DNA of 64,000 nt from NCBI GenBank assembly GCA_030761205.1, contig JAULJL010000011.1:17040501-17104500 (forward strand), in the 5' to 3' direction. The notes beneath the pieces are model-generated. The model was not told the origin of the DNA and did not search any database. It worked only from the letters and a program-made list of their open reading frames with translations. Position 1 is the first letter of the stretch; each line of letters begins with the position of its first letter. The stretch comes from Fremontodendron californicum (taxonomy: Eukaryota > Streptophyta > Magnoliopsida > Malvales > Malvaceae). Position numbers and translations under genes: made by a program. Positions 10,051 to 21,639 of this stretch are shown here, in pieces.

Positions 10051-10768
10051 GTCATACATATTCATATTTATATTTTTTTAAATGTTTTTAAAAATATAAT
10101 AATCTTCAATAAAATAAAGATATTTCCGAGTTAAAATAATTCATGAGTTCTCTGTCGGGTTTGCTAGAGAGGATATCATCAATTTTCATTAATAACGGAA
10201 TATCTTCTTTAAAACGAAAATGATTCGAAATTTTTCCAAAGTAATAAAAATTTATATATTTTGCCACGTTTGTCAGGAAATATAGGAAAATTTTGAATTA
10301 ATAAATTTCGAATTATTTTCAATTAAAAAATATAATTATTTTTCTTTAAATTGGAAATTAATTTAAAATACCAAATTTAAAACCGACTTTTTTACCGAGA
10401 CTTGAGATGACACACGATTAATAAGGTACCGTTGTATACGGGCGTTGTGGGGGTGCTAATCCTTCCCTGCAAGTAACCGAGTCCCGAACCCGATTCTTCG
10501 ATTTTCTCTGGTTTATAACGCAGACTTGAAATTGGTTTTAAAAATATTGTAATTAATTTTAAAATGTTTTACAAAACCGATTTTAATAGGTGGCCGATCA
10601 GACCTAACTAAAAAAGATTGGTGGCGACTCCATGTCTTTTTCAAGGTCATTTTCAAAACCTTCATTTTTTAAGAGGAATTAAGTCGACTTTTTCTCCTCT
10701 TTTTTTAATGTCACGCTTAACGAATATAAAGTCTTGCAATGAGACTTGTTATTTTTTAGGTTGCGACA

Positions 10769-13700
10769 CCGAATAAAACAAAATCCAACATCTTTCAATT
10801 TCATAAACACGTACGTTGAACAATTTCCTAACCTTCACGGCAACCCGGCAAAGATTAGGAACTAATTCTCGCCAAATGTTAAAGAAACCGAAACACACGT
10901 TTTATGTCAAATCAAAATTAAAAAAAAATTAAAAATGCAATGCGTGAAGATGTATTTCTTCCTTCAAGTAAGGACATCTGTATACCTAAAAAGGTACCGA
11001 CTACCTTTGGAAGAGACTTAAATTGGATTTTCAAAATCGAACGACATTTGGCTCGGATTTAAAAAAAAAATGGAATTTTTTTGGATGAAAAAGGCCTCAT
11101 GGCCAAACCCCCTTTTAAAAGGCCTTATTTTTCTAGTTTTGAAATCCGAGTTGACCACCCTTGACCCGACTTTTATAAAATTAAATGTTATGATTGAAAT
11201 GACTTGGAAATCAACATAAGACAGTAACCAATGTCCCAAATCAGCCCCCTCCTAATTTCCTAACAAAAACATAAAATTATTAGTGTTTAAAATCAAATAT
11301 GACTCTCATAGGCAGTTTTGAAAACCTATTTTTTTGCCTATCTAAAAAATTTCAAATAAATATATAAAAATTAGGGTAGACCTAGAACATGTTGATCTCC
11401 ATGGAAAAAAATCAGCTTAATTTTTGGACCAAGGATACCATGACTGAATTTTACCAAAATCAAGACAGTGAGTTAAAAATAGCTTTGTTAAAATCCATTT
11501 TTTCAACCATGAAAAAAAATCTAAAAATCTTGAGAAAAATACCATGGCATCCTTTAAAAGACTACTGCATGTGATAAAAAAAAATCATTTTATTTTGACC
11601 ATGGATGAATAGTAAAAATAATTCCAAAGTTAGAATACCAATCTAAACTATCACTCTCTCAACTAGTAGAGGCAAGGGGTTTTTGGCTTGAGATCATTGG
11701 TTGATCATGGCCAAAAACCTAGTTGAAATGTCATGAAATGCATGATTTTGCAGCCCACAATCATATGACAATAGATAAATGATGAGTGAAAAATATGAAC
11801 ACAACCAACCAAGCAAGCAATATCAAGCAAGAACAAGCACAAAACCATCTTCCAAGTTTCAGCTAATGCAAAAAACATGTAAGAAATTTTTCCAACTTGG
11901 TTATTTGATAAAGAATGAAGAATAAATGATGGAAAACCTTTAAAATTTATTTTTGAAAACCTTTTTATTTAACAAAAAGTTAACAAATCACATGAACAAA
12001 AAGGAAAGAAAAAGAATCACAATATCAAAGAAAAACATTAAAGAAAAAGAAGAGAGGTGATAGCTACCTAGATATTGCTTTCCATATCAAGATTGCCAAA
12101 TTTTTCTCCTCTTTTTTTTCTTTTTCTTCTTCCTTTTCTCTCAAGAGTGAAATGCCTTAAGAAAAAAAATGAATCTTCCCCTCTTTCAAGAGATTTTTAG
12201 CTATCCTCCTTTTTTCAAAAATGGTGTAGAGAGCTTTTAAAAGTGTAGAGAATAGCCAAAACGAAAAGATGAGAAGAAGATAACCCTTTAACAAGAGCTG
12301 GCCGGCTGCCTCCAAAAAAAATTGGTATGGGAAATTTATTTTTGGCCTTTGTCATGCATCCCATGCTCCTCCAACATCCTTTACCACATGGCTAAAAAAT
12401 GTTCCCCCTAGCATAGTGTTTTCCATAAGAATAGGGTGCTTGTCTCCTATTTGCATGATACTTTCCTTAAAAATACGGTTTCCTAGCCTTCTATTGGCCA
12501 ACATTGCCACCTAGATTATTCTTGTCTCCTTGTCTCTACAAAATATCTAGGCCACTTGTCAAGATCATATGGCCTCCTATTAAATATCATCCTAGGTGGC
12601 ATTTTTAATCCTACTTGTCATCATCTCATAGCCTTCACATGGTCTTCACATGGCTTTGCAATTTGGAGACCTCCCATTGGCTTAAAATGCCATGTAAGCA
12701 AAGTAGTGGAGAAGCTTGTCCTTTTAAAAATGTCATCTTGCTATTCAACCTTGGCCATTTGATCCATGATGATCACACCCCTTCCCTTTGATCAGCTTAT
12801 GGTCGAAAATGGCCTGAAAATTTCCAGGCCATTCATCTTTTTTTTTTAATTTGCAAAATGGCCCTTTTCGGTTTCTTCGGTAAAATTACATTTTGGACCC
12901 CAAACTTATTTTAATTGCAAATGGACCCCAATTTCGAAAATTTCTTTTCCAATTCATCCAATCCAATATAAAACTCAGTTCTGAAGGTTTTCATATTTTT
13001 TCGAGTTCCGATTCTATTTTTCTTGAATTTTCTCTAAAGTTTCGATTTAGTGCCTCCCAAACTTTGCCATTTTTCAAACGAGATCCGATTCCGGATTTTT
13101 CTTCTGCAATACCTCCCATAAAATGAAAACTCAGATCTGGAAGTTTTCACAATTATTCGAGCTCGTTTCCTATTTTTCCATAAAATTTTTCTTGGAGTTT
13201 CGGGTTAGTGCACCCGAACTTTGCCTTTTCTCATTTGAACTCCGTTTCCAGATTTTTATTCTCCAATACCTTCCAAAAAATATAAAAATAAACTCAGGAA
13301 GTTTTCATATTTTTTCGAGCTCCCGTTTCCTATTTTTCCCGAAATTTTCTCTTGGAATTTCGGGTTAGTACATCCAAACTTTGATATTTTGTTTATTTGA
13401 GCTCCTATTCCATATTTTTCTTTTCTCATACCTTCAAAAAATATAAAACTCAGATCTGGAAGTTTTCATATTTTTTCGAGCTCGTTTCCTATTTTTCTCG
13501 AAATTTTCTCTTGAAATTTCGGGTTAGTGCTCCCGAACTTTGCCTTATGTCATTTGAGCTCCGATTCCAGAGTTTTCTTCTCCAATCCCTTCCATTTAAC
13601 ATAAAACTCAAATCTGGATGTTTTTCATAATTTTTTGAGCTCGGATTCTATTTTTCCCGATTTTCCAAGATTGCCCTTTAACCTCCAAAACCTCGATTTT

Positions 13701-14495
13701 ACTCAAAACGGGTCCAATTTTTGGATTTTATTTTTCCACTACCTTTGTTATATATTGAATTGAAGTTCGTCCGAAAACACCCAAATTTTACGATTGAATT
13801 CCTCTCGGATTTTGTTTTCCCGTTTCAACATTGGGAATTTTTCTCGTTTTTTCGTTTTTCCTCCAACCGGCTCTTCCTTGGGATCTACTTCAAACTAGAA
13901 CTTGGGATATTTTTGTTTGTTTATCCTTTATCAACTGGGGGCTTCAATTTCGCTGAATCAGGCCATCTCTGCAGTTTTCCCCAAATTTATGAATTTTCCT
14001 ATTTATTGATTAAATCCTTATTTTCTTTTTTCTCTTCAAACCAATTTTTCTTTCAACTCTGTGTCAACGTTGGACCTTCCAATATTTGTAGTTACTAATC
14101 TTACTCCATTTGGGACCTCCAATTTCATCCAATTTGATCGTTCTCACACTTTTCCCTAAATTTGTGCAGTTAGGTATTCCCCTACACTGAATTTTTGCAA
14201 TCGACTTTTCAAACTCTATATCTTTTGTTGTAGACCTCCGATTATCAAAATTCCTTCACCATTGTACAATTCAACTTGGAATATTGATTTTAACTGAGAG
14301 TTGACTTTTTAAATGGTTGATTTTTTGGGTTAACTTTTTTGGGGTTAACTTTTTCCGAGTTCACTTTTTGTGTTGACCTCCGAAATGAAGTCTTAGAGAC
14401 CCATCTGTGGAATGATGGAAGTCTCTTTGCGTTTCGGGAAGTTGAAAGCAGAATTTGCCCGGTTTAGGGGGCCCAGAAAAAATTAGGTGTCTACA
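10769..14495 (-). mobile_element. Tat-type LTR 'E1' (subfamily E), minus orientation
   Basis: The right end is AGGTGTCTACA at 14495, the complement of the family LTR start TGTAGACACCT. The segment from 10769 is collinear in reverse complement with E2 (25296-29013). E2 homology reaches the D2 junction itself (TTTTATTCGG on the minus strand against TTTTACTCGG near 28420), so D2 was inserted into E1. It carries four 159-bp tandem units (12965-13640). The flank beyond 14495 is not a polypurine tract, so this is either a 5' LTR or a solo LTR. No coding potential: the frames here are composition artefacts of pyrimidine-rich repeats. Confidence 0.75.
12965..13640. repeat. Four ~159-bp tandem units in LTR E1
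   Basis: The marker CG(G/A)(G/T)TTAGT recurs at 13043, 13201, 13361 and 13520, giving spacings of 158, 160 and 159 bp. Each unit contains AACTTTGCC(A/T)T, GAGCTCC, TTTTCTTCTCCAAT, CTTCCAAAA, GAAGTTTTCAT and TTCGAGCTC in the same order. The same period appears in LTRs A, B and E2. Confidence 0.88.
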
Positions 14496-15055
14496 CTAGT
14501 ATAATTGCAAGTCCTTGGCAACCAAGGACTCCTCTCCTAATTACATGAGTATTTGGCCAAGCACTCCCAATCCCTTTTGAAATGCTTTGGTCGACTAGCC
14601 CTATTCTACTAAGCAATAATATGTAAAATATGGGTTGAACATGCTCAAGCCCAAACCTAAATAATTAAAAGATGTCCATGTTACATAATATAGGCCCAAA
14701 TGCCTAAGTAATTATAAGACATAAAATAAGCCCAAATAAGCCCTCTCTTATGCGCCACTTCATTAAATGAATTTGTCCCCATAATTGCCATGTCAATTAA
14801 TGAATGAAAGAATAGGCCCACTTCTTTAAACATGATGCCGCCACTTGTAAGCCCTCTTTAATGTGCCACCTTGTGTTATTGAATCACATGGACCAAACTT
14901 GGATGCAAGCCCATTTTGCATGTTGAAGCATTTCTTAAATAACTTGCAACATGACTCAAGTGAATTCCACCCATTCTTGCCATGTTTTCTAGATCTTCTT
15001 GGATCTTGGCCCATATAGAAATTGCTATGGGATTGGGCCATCTTGGATCCTATCA
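14496..15055. other. Unassigned sequence beside E1
   Basis: About 560 bp, somewhat less A+T-rich than its surroundings, with GGCCCA and AGCCC words and phrases such as CATGTTACATAATATAGGCC. No ORF or element end is recognised apart from the inverted repeat at 14510-14530. It may be an older transposon fragment or original flank. Confidence 0.4.
14510..14530. repeat. Perfect 9-bp inverted repeat
   Basis: AGTCCTTGG and CCAAGGACT separated by CAA, only 14 bp outside the LTR E1 end. It could form a tight hairpin. Function unknown. Confidence 0.85.
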
Positions 15056-15590
15056 GACCCGCTAGAGAAAAAAAAAATTTAAATAAGAAATTTATTTTAT
15101 TAATTACTTTTATTTTATTTTATTTTTAAATGATGTATTTAAAGGGTTGGCTCACACGTTCACTCTCGAGTAGAGTTAGAATCCATACCCAATCCGCTCG
15201 GGAAAAAAATTAAAAATTAAATTTATTAAATTAATTATTTTTAGTTTTTATTTTATTTTTAAATGACGTATTTAAATGGGTTGGTCGATACATTGACTCG
15301 CGAGTCGATTTAGGATCTGTACCAGACCTGAAGCGAAAAAAATTTTAAAAAGAAAATTATTTTATTAATTAGTTCTTTTGTTTTATTTTTAGATAATGTA
15401 TTTAAAAGGGTTAGTCAACACGTTGACTCGCGAATTGATTTAGAATCCGTATTTGACTGGTTTGACCGATTTGAGAAAAAAGTTAAAAAAACTTTATTTT
15501 ATTTTAAATGATGTATTTAATTGGGTTAGTGTGCACGTTTGACTCGCAAGTTGATTTAGGATCTGTACGTGACCCGCTCGAAAAAAAGAA
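15056..15590. repeat. Minisatellite, four units of ~110-140 bp
   Basis: Each unit has a GACC(C/T)G...AAAAA start, an A/T stretch with TTATTTT, a motif AAATGA(C/T)GTATTTAAA.GGGTT, then CACGTT(T)GACTCGCGA(A/G)T.GATTTAG.ATC.GTA. Unit starts are near 15056, 15196, 15325, 15463 and 15571. The GACTCGCGAGT core is close to a palindrome. The units are strongly diverged, so the array is old. Confidence 0.75.
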
Positions 15591-16560
15591 AAAGAAAAAA
15601 ATGTACTGTTAACCTATATGAGAAAATCGATCCTATTAGAGAATAAAATACAAATCACAGTTTTATTTTTTTATTTTTCATTTTCCATTTATTAGCTTTT
15701 ACCTCATATAAATAAAAATATACAGTGTACAATAAGGTCTAAATATCTTTCAATAATACATATAAAAAATATTTAAAAAAACATTTGTATTACGTAATTT
15801 ATAAATAAACAATTATCATAAATTTAATTTTCATAATTAACAAAATATAATTATATTAACATTATTACAATTTAAAAATAGAATATTTTAATAAATTATT
15901 ACTATTTAATAAAGTATAATTTAAAATTAATTTGTTATTATTAATTTATAAAAAATTTAAAAGTACCCCGACGAAATGGGTTTTTTTTCTAGTTTTTTCT
16001 AAATTTATAACTGCGCAGCATCAAACTTTTTTTTTTTAAACCAACAGTTTAAATAATATCTCTACAACAAAAGATCAAAATTAATTTCCAAAAAAGTCAA
16101 AAACATGGGGGAGCACTATCACTAATCCTATTTGACCACACAAGAACATTATGCAAAGCCCATAGATCCAATTTATTTAAATTAACAAACGTAACCATGT
16201 TATCTACAATGTACGAGATATGTAATTAAGTTGCATTAGTTAATAGCTAATTAGATTCATCTTTATTCAGTATTTTATCTTTTATTTAAGATTGTTTTAA
16301 TATTATTTATTTATTATTATCTTTTATTTAGAATTATTTGTTACGAGATACTAATTATTTATATTTTTAATTATCATTTAGAGTTTGACTATATTATATA
16401 AGATTGGTTCTTAATTTTTGTTAGGTACATTTAATTTAAAAAATCTCAAAGGTTGAGTTTCTTTAAAAATACTCTCTCTTTTTTTCTTGCTTTTTGGTGT
16501 GGTACATATCATTTAGTATCAAATTCAAATTGTGATGTACCATGTTAGAAACTACTACTG
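15591..16560. other. A+T-rich stretch, possible decayed retroelement 5' end
   Basis: Nearly 1 kb of very A+T-rich DNA (about 80%). From about 16200 it has features seen in decayed LTR-leader junctions: TTATATAAGATTGG at about 16393, a pyrimidine tract at 16468-16490 and TTTAGTATCAAATTC at 16511, which weakly resembles the tRNA-Met primer site TGGTATCAGAGC. No second LTR was found, so this is only a suggestion. Confidence 0.25.
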
Positions 16561-16818
16561 ATGACATCAAGGAACTACATGGTATTACGTTCGAATCAAA
16601 TGATTTCTCATAAATTTGATCAAGATGATCAATTCGAAAAGATGAACAATTCTGAATATGTTGAAGATTTTTCTTCTATTAAGCTCCATAAGGTCATAAT
16701 AAATCAGAATCAACCAACAACTTTGAGGACATGGTGTATATCCTTATGTCACCCATGCACAAAAACAATCGTACATGTCGTGTTAAGTATGTATACACAA
16801 GAGCACATCACTTTTTGA
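16561..16818 (+). CDS. Short hypothetical reading frame (85 codons)
   Basis: ATG-to-stop frame with fairly balanced composition (motifs NNSEYVEDFSS and TLRTWCISLCHPCTK). It is not made of repeats, unlike most short frames here. No domain is recognised. It follows the degenerate primer-site-like motif at 16511, so it could be a relic of a gag start. It ends about 65 bp before the hAT1 element. It may be chance. Confidence 0.2.
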   Translation: MTSRNYMVLRSNQMISHKFDQDDQFEKMNNSEYVEDFSSIKLHKVIINQNQPTTLRTWCISLCHPCTKTIVHVVLSMYTQEHITF

Positions 16819-16875
16819 ACTTCATCATTGATTGGTGGAAAGAAAAATGATGCAAATCAATAGCTAATATATATA

Positions 16876-16883
16876 TATATGAG
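16876..16883. repeat. Left 8-bp target duplication of hAT1 (TATATGAG)
   Basis: TATATGAG, repeated exactly at 19924-19931. Eight bases is diagnostic of hAT transposons. Confidence 0.8.
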
Positions 16884-19800
16884 TAGCGGCAAAACTAGAA
16901 AATTCATGAAGGGGGACCGAGATAATAGACAATATTAATATTTAAAAAAATTAAATTAAACAAAATGTCTTAGTAAACAAAAATAAGGTAGAAAATTCAA
17001 CCAAAAAAAAAATACCATTATTTGAATTGCACTTTTCGTTCTTTCATCACATTGAAATCATCAATTATTTCAGCTACATTAAAATTTTATGCAATTTCTT
17101 TCTCAATGTAGACAAGTAAAGAATTCCTCAAAAAATCATCTTCCATTTTGCTACGAAGCCGAGTCTTTACAATCTTCATAGCTGAAAAAGCACATTCTAT
17201 AGATACAGTTGAAACTGGAAGAGTCAATATAAGAAGAATCAATCTATCAACGAGCGGATACATAACTGACTTTCCACTTTCAACGAATCTTCTACAAAGT
17301 TTAGAAAGTGTTGATATTTTTCTTAATTCAGGATGCTGACACACATCAAGTTCATAATGTCTCAACTCATATGGAAGACGTTCTTTCTCGCGTTGAGAAA
17401 AATCTTCTGGATAAAACTTGTTAACAAAGCTACAAATTTTTACAACATCAAATAACTTAAAAGGCTCTTTAGGATCTAGAGTTGCAGTAAGAGTAAGGAG
17501 CTCAACAACATGTTCATTAAATCTACTGTTCAATTCTTGCAACTGAGTATCTATTGCAGCATAATATATATCCACTCGATTATGATGCTCCACTGTAACA
17601 TTTTCTTTCTTGTTATGAGCACGACCTACCATGTAGCGAGCATTCATATCAGGAACAACTAACTCCCAAGTTTCACAAAAAGATATCACATTGTTCAACA
17701 GTTCATCCCATCCATTTTCTCTCAACTTTTGAATTAACTCTTTTGTTGTCGAGACAAGACTCATGGAATTTAATATATCTTGAGAATGACGTTGCATAGC
17801 TTGACAAATATTATCAGTAATCCCCATAACTTCTTTATCATATGCAAAATAAAAACAAGATCAAAAGATCTCAATCTATTATATGCACCATGCGCATCTC
17901 CTCGCTGAGAATAGTCAGGTGCAGCATTTTTTAGATTTTCTAGAACAGTGCTTGTTGCATGATACATCGTCAATAGGCTAGTAACTGAATTCAAATGAGA
18001 ACTCCATCGAGTCTCACTAGGACGCTGTAAAGTACCAACTTGATTCATATCCATTCCACTTTCTAACTCATTGATGGAAATTAAACGAACTATTTCATAT
18101 GCTTGAGCTTTTTGTAATTCATCATGGCATTTGGAAGAAGCACAAGCCATATTAATAATATCAGACAAGTTTTTAAAAAACTAATGCACTTCAACCACTT
18201 CTCTAGCTGCTGCAACCAATGCTAACTGAAGACGATGAGCAAAATAATGAACATAATAAGCATATTGACACTCATTCAAAATCAAAGCTTGCAAGCCATT
18301 TAATTCCCCACGCATATTGCTCGCTCCATCATATCCTTGACCCGGGAGATTTTGTATGTCAAAACTATGTTGCAAGAGAACATTAAAAATCTCATTTTTC
18401 AAAGTCAATGTTGTAGTATCTTTAACATGGACTACATCAATAAATTGTTCTTTTACCAGTCCTTCCATATCAATAAATCTTAAAACAATTGCAATTTTCC
18501 CTTTTTTTGACTGATATGTTGCTTTATCCACAATAATGCAAAACTTTTTGTCACCAATTTCTTCACGACTTGCATTACGAACTCTATTGGTATAAATTTG
18601 CAAAATTTATTTGTGTTGTTGAAGAAGTATATGTGGCATTTTGCAGAGTATTTTTCACAACATCTTCAACTTTTTTTATCATAAAATGCCATTAGAGTTA
18701 CCAATTCAAGAAAGTTCCCATGATTTCTTGATTCTAAGCTTCCGTCATGACCTCTATATTAGTTTTAAGACATAGACGGTTAGTTGCAATTTGCTATGTT
18801 ATTTGCCTATCAAGTGATGCTTCAATATGTTGAGCTTGATTGATTAAATCTACATAAGCTTTATGTGCATTGTTATGCGACGAATTCGGGTCTTTTCCCA
18901 TATGAGTAAAAAAAACACAATTGCATCCTTCATGTACTTTTTTCCAAGTACTAAATCCATTATGAGTAAATGCAGTTGATCCAAAGCGCCCACTTGGCTT
19001 GCTATTAGGAAGAAAACATGGCAAACAAAATGTTGCATCTTTTGAAGGTGAATATTCTAACCAACAAAATTGGTTGAACCATGATGGTTGGAAATAGCGA
19101 GGATGCTTTTTTGAATCAGAAGCAGGATATTCTGAAGGATAAGGTTATATGGTCCAGCCTTAATATAAGCTCTCCGAATTTCATCACGTACATTAACTAG
19201 ATACTCATATACTTGCTTATGCAATCTAGGATCACATTCTAAATTAGACAAATCAATTGTCTCAGCTTCAATTCTAGGAATTTTATAAGGACGAGCCTCA
19301 CAATTTAAAGGAGCAAATGATGGAGGTGGTACCTCAATTTGTGACGGTAAAGGTATAGCACTAACTTTTGAAGTAGATTGTGTTGTCTCTGTATTTCGAA
19401 TATTTTTCTTTTTGAAAAAAAAAATCAATAGTTTTAGTCTTTATAGTTGCAATATTCCTGAAAATTTAAATAAAAATTAACATGAAACTAAATTAAAACA
19501 AAATAAATTAAATAAAAGAATCAAAAGAATAAAAAATATAACAATACAAACTCAAAAATAAATAAACAAATAACATACCACTATACAAACTACAAAGCTT
19601 GCCTTCCACCTTGCCAATTGTCCTTGATTTCGAAATTTGAATCGCCATAATCAAACTTAAAATATTATCTTTTTCGGTAAATCTAAGGCTGTAGGTAGCA
19701 GTCTTGTTTCTTGTAAGGTATAATTCAATCAAGATAAATATTGGGGGCCAAACAAAAAATAGGTGGGGCCCAAAGTTTAACAAAATATTTGGAACCAGGT

Positions 19801-19923
19801 TCGACACTTCAACAAAGGTTTAGGGGGCCAAATACAAACATAAGTGGGGCTCAATGTGTTAATAAGCTTAAAACAATTTGGGGGGGGGTCAAGGCCCCTA
19901 CCTGCCCCTTGTATTCGCCCTTG
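16884..19923 (-). mobile_element. hAT DNA transposon 'hAT1' (ZMYM1/TTF-finger type), decayed
   Basis: A 3,040-bp element bounded by perfect 8-bp duplications. The left terminus reads TAGCGGCAAAACTAG and the right terminus, in reverse complement, CAAGGGCGAATACAAG: imperfect inverted ends sharing the hAT pattern YARNGGC.AA. Next to the right end are two subterminal copies of a GGGGGCCAAA...AGTGGGGC(C/T)CAA module (about 19742-19772 and 19820-19852), typical of transposase-binding subterminal repeats. The interior holds a broken transposase on the minus strand. It is not autonomous now. Confidence 0.85.
17087..19428 (-). pseudogene. hAT transposase remnant (TTF zinc finger - DUF4371 - hAT dimerisation)
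   Basis: Five minus-strand pieces, in order, rebuild the domain plan of a plant 'zinc finger MYM-type protein 1-like' transposase. The N-terminal piece (19428-19057) has a low-complexity leader and CDPRLHKQVYEYL. The TTF-type finger with CLPCFLP is at about 19040-18980. The RNase H-like catalytic region DUF4371 (18603-18181) has IIVDKAT, where the family usually has VDEA, and GQGYDGASNM with the second acidic site, then the HRLQLALVAAA helix. A linker piece (18168-17770) follows. The C-terminal hAT dimerisation domain (17827-17087) has LPVSTVSIECAFSAMKIVKT. Adjacent pieces are in different frames, so there are several frameshifts plus a gap at about 18794-18604. Not functional. Confidence 0.88.
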
Positions 19924-19931
19924 TATATGAG
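19924..19931. repeat. Right 8-bp target duplication of hAT1 (TATATGAG)
   Basis: Exact match to 16876-16883, directly after the right terminus. Confidence 0.8.
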
Positions 19932-19936
19932 ATCAC

Positions 19937-19950
19937 TTACACTAGTGTAA
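19937..19950. repeat. 14-bp perfect palindrome TTACACTAGTGTAA
   Basis: Lies between the hAT1 target duplication and the MITE-like inverted repeat. TTACACT also recurs at 19964-19970 as TTACACT. It may be part of the neighbouring MITE's end. Confidence 0.8.
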
Positions 19951-19965
19951 AACTAAAATTATTTT

Positions 19966-20265
19966 ACACTCTCCATAATTTTTATACGATTTATATTTTA
20001 ACAAACCGATTGTTGGATTTAACAATATAATTGTACTCATCTTGCACATAAAGTTTCGAATTGATCTGATATCTCTATCATGTTGATCAAGAATACTGTA
20101 TTTTTTTATATATATTTAACGGTTGAAAGTTTTTTATATCGAATAAATAATTAGACACTTTTAATTTACTCGAAACTCGACATGCATGATCTACGTGAAT
20201 AGAACATAAAAAATGACGGTCGAATTAAATAAATATAAATCATATAAAATGTTATGGAAGTGTCT
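19966..20265. mobile_element. Probable MITE with long imperfect inverted ends
   Basis: The left arm (about 19966-20010) reads ACACTCTCCATAATTTTTAT, then ACGATTTATATTT. The reverse complement of the right arm (about 20214-20265) reads ACACTTCCATAACATTTTAT, then ATGATTTATATTT. The match continues into the ACCGAT/GACCGT region, giving about 45-50 bp of imperfect inverted repeat around a roughly 200-bp A+T-rich core with no ORF. Size and structure fit a miniature inverted-repeat element. The superfamily cannot be assigned and target duplications are not clear. Confidence 0.55.
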
Positions 20266-21639
20266 TTAGGTAGTGTTGGTCAGTTTGCTAGAACTTGCTT
20301 AGAACTCTATTATGTGCCCATAGCTTTGCTAGTTTTGTTAACCTCTTGTTTTTAATAAATCTTTATTGGTTTACTAAAAAAATAATAAGGTTAATGGCAA
20401 TAAGGTATAACCCTAATTTCATCATTGTCCAAAACACAAATTAGAAATTCACATTCGAATACCAGCCATAAGGAAGTAAAATCAACCAAACAATAAGAAA
20501 AACTCAACCAAATTCATACACTCATCAAATACAAACACAAAGTTCCCTCAATAACAATGCAAATTGTAATCTGTTACTTTAAAAAACAACTGGGCAATTC
20601 TTATACAAAACTCACATGTATTCCTCAATAATCCATATGCAAAACAAATGGTATTTTTGTTAGTTGTAAAAACAAGATCAAATAATTCATATGCAAACAA
20701 TGACATGTATTCCTCAATAATTACATAAAGTTACAAATAAAAACTACTTGCAATAAAAGTTATGAGTATCTTGAAATTCTGTGCAAGCTTTAGAATGTGA
20801 AATTTTAGTATTATCATAATTGTATATCAGATTTGATAATTAAAACTTGGTAGTGGTACCAACAAAAATAAAAATTTAAACAAGTTTGTTGCGTACGGTT
20901 CCACTACTCCAGGGCTCATTGCTGGATGAATCATTATTTTAGGGCACCTGCTTCAAGCAGAATTGTCAAGACACACTGCTCCAGAGTGCAGTGCTATCAA
21001 TAAGCTATGTTAGACTGTAAGCTCTGTTAAGTTGGGTTGTGTTGTTAGCAAGCTCTGTCAAGCTACGTTACTAGCAAACTACCAAACTGCGCTGCGAATC
21101 AAGCTATGACAAGTTGTATTGTCAAACATCTACATTTTGCCCCTTGCATGAATTTTTTTTTTCGACAGAAGACGTTTTCATGCATTAGAAAATAATAATA
21201 ATGAATGAGATAAAATTAAAACAACATAGAAACAAAAAATATAAACCATTATATGATAAAAGGATGAGAACAAATAAATTTAAATTTGAGATGAACATAG
21301 CATTGAGATGCATTCAATAACATAAATAAAATAAAATTAGTAGTTGAATGGTAAAATTGTGAGCAATATAATGGTTTTGTTTATTGAATCTAGAGCATAT
21401 AACTTTTATAAAATAAAAAATTATCATAAAATTTAGAGTTTTAAAATTTCATATAGTTGCCCATGTTTTCTTTTTAAAAATCAACATACATTCTTCATTC
21501 ATTTTTTTTTTAATTCAAAGAATCATTTTTGCAAGTAGATTTTTTTATATTAAAATCAATGGTGAATATCATATTTTTTTCTTTTGAAGTAAAACAAAGT
21601 CACATTTTTTAATTGTTTTTAAACATTATATGTAGCTTG
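20266..21639. other. Unassigned intergenic-like sequence
   Basis: About 1.4 kb of A+T-rich DNA with no convincing ORF. At 20890-21125 it holds a less A+T-rich patch with repeated AAGCT.TGT(T/C)AAG phrases and a CACTGC/GCAGTG hairpin near 20980. A poly-T and poly-A-rich stretch follows. Confidence 0.4.

Larger units (their letters stand above)
9579..10768 (+). mobile_element. Tat/Ogre-type LTR 'D2', right piece
   Basis: Continuation of 3265-3619 after element C: CATGCATATTTCATGATAGC matches D1 at about 2250. It ends in GGTTGCGACA at 10768. The stretch 9600-10050 is a degenerate array of TTTCATTTAGAATAT-like units, larger than the one in D1. The conserved 3' block is at 10425-10768. The sequence right after the end (CCGAATAAAAC) is LTR E1, so D2 has no primer site and looks like a solo LTR or the 3' end of an element inserted in E1. 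Confidence 0.8.

Noticed and set aside
13123..14098. Series of Phe/Ser-rich frames in E1
   Set aside because: Products of the 159-bp pyrimidine-rich units. Similar frames appear wherever those units occur (A, B, E2).
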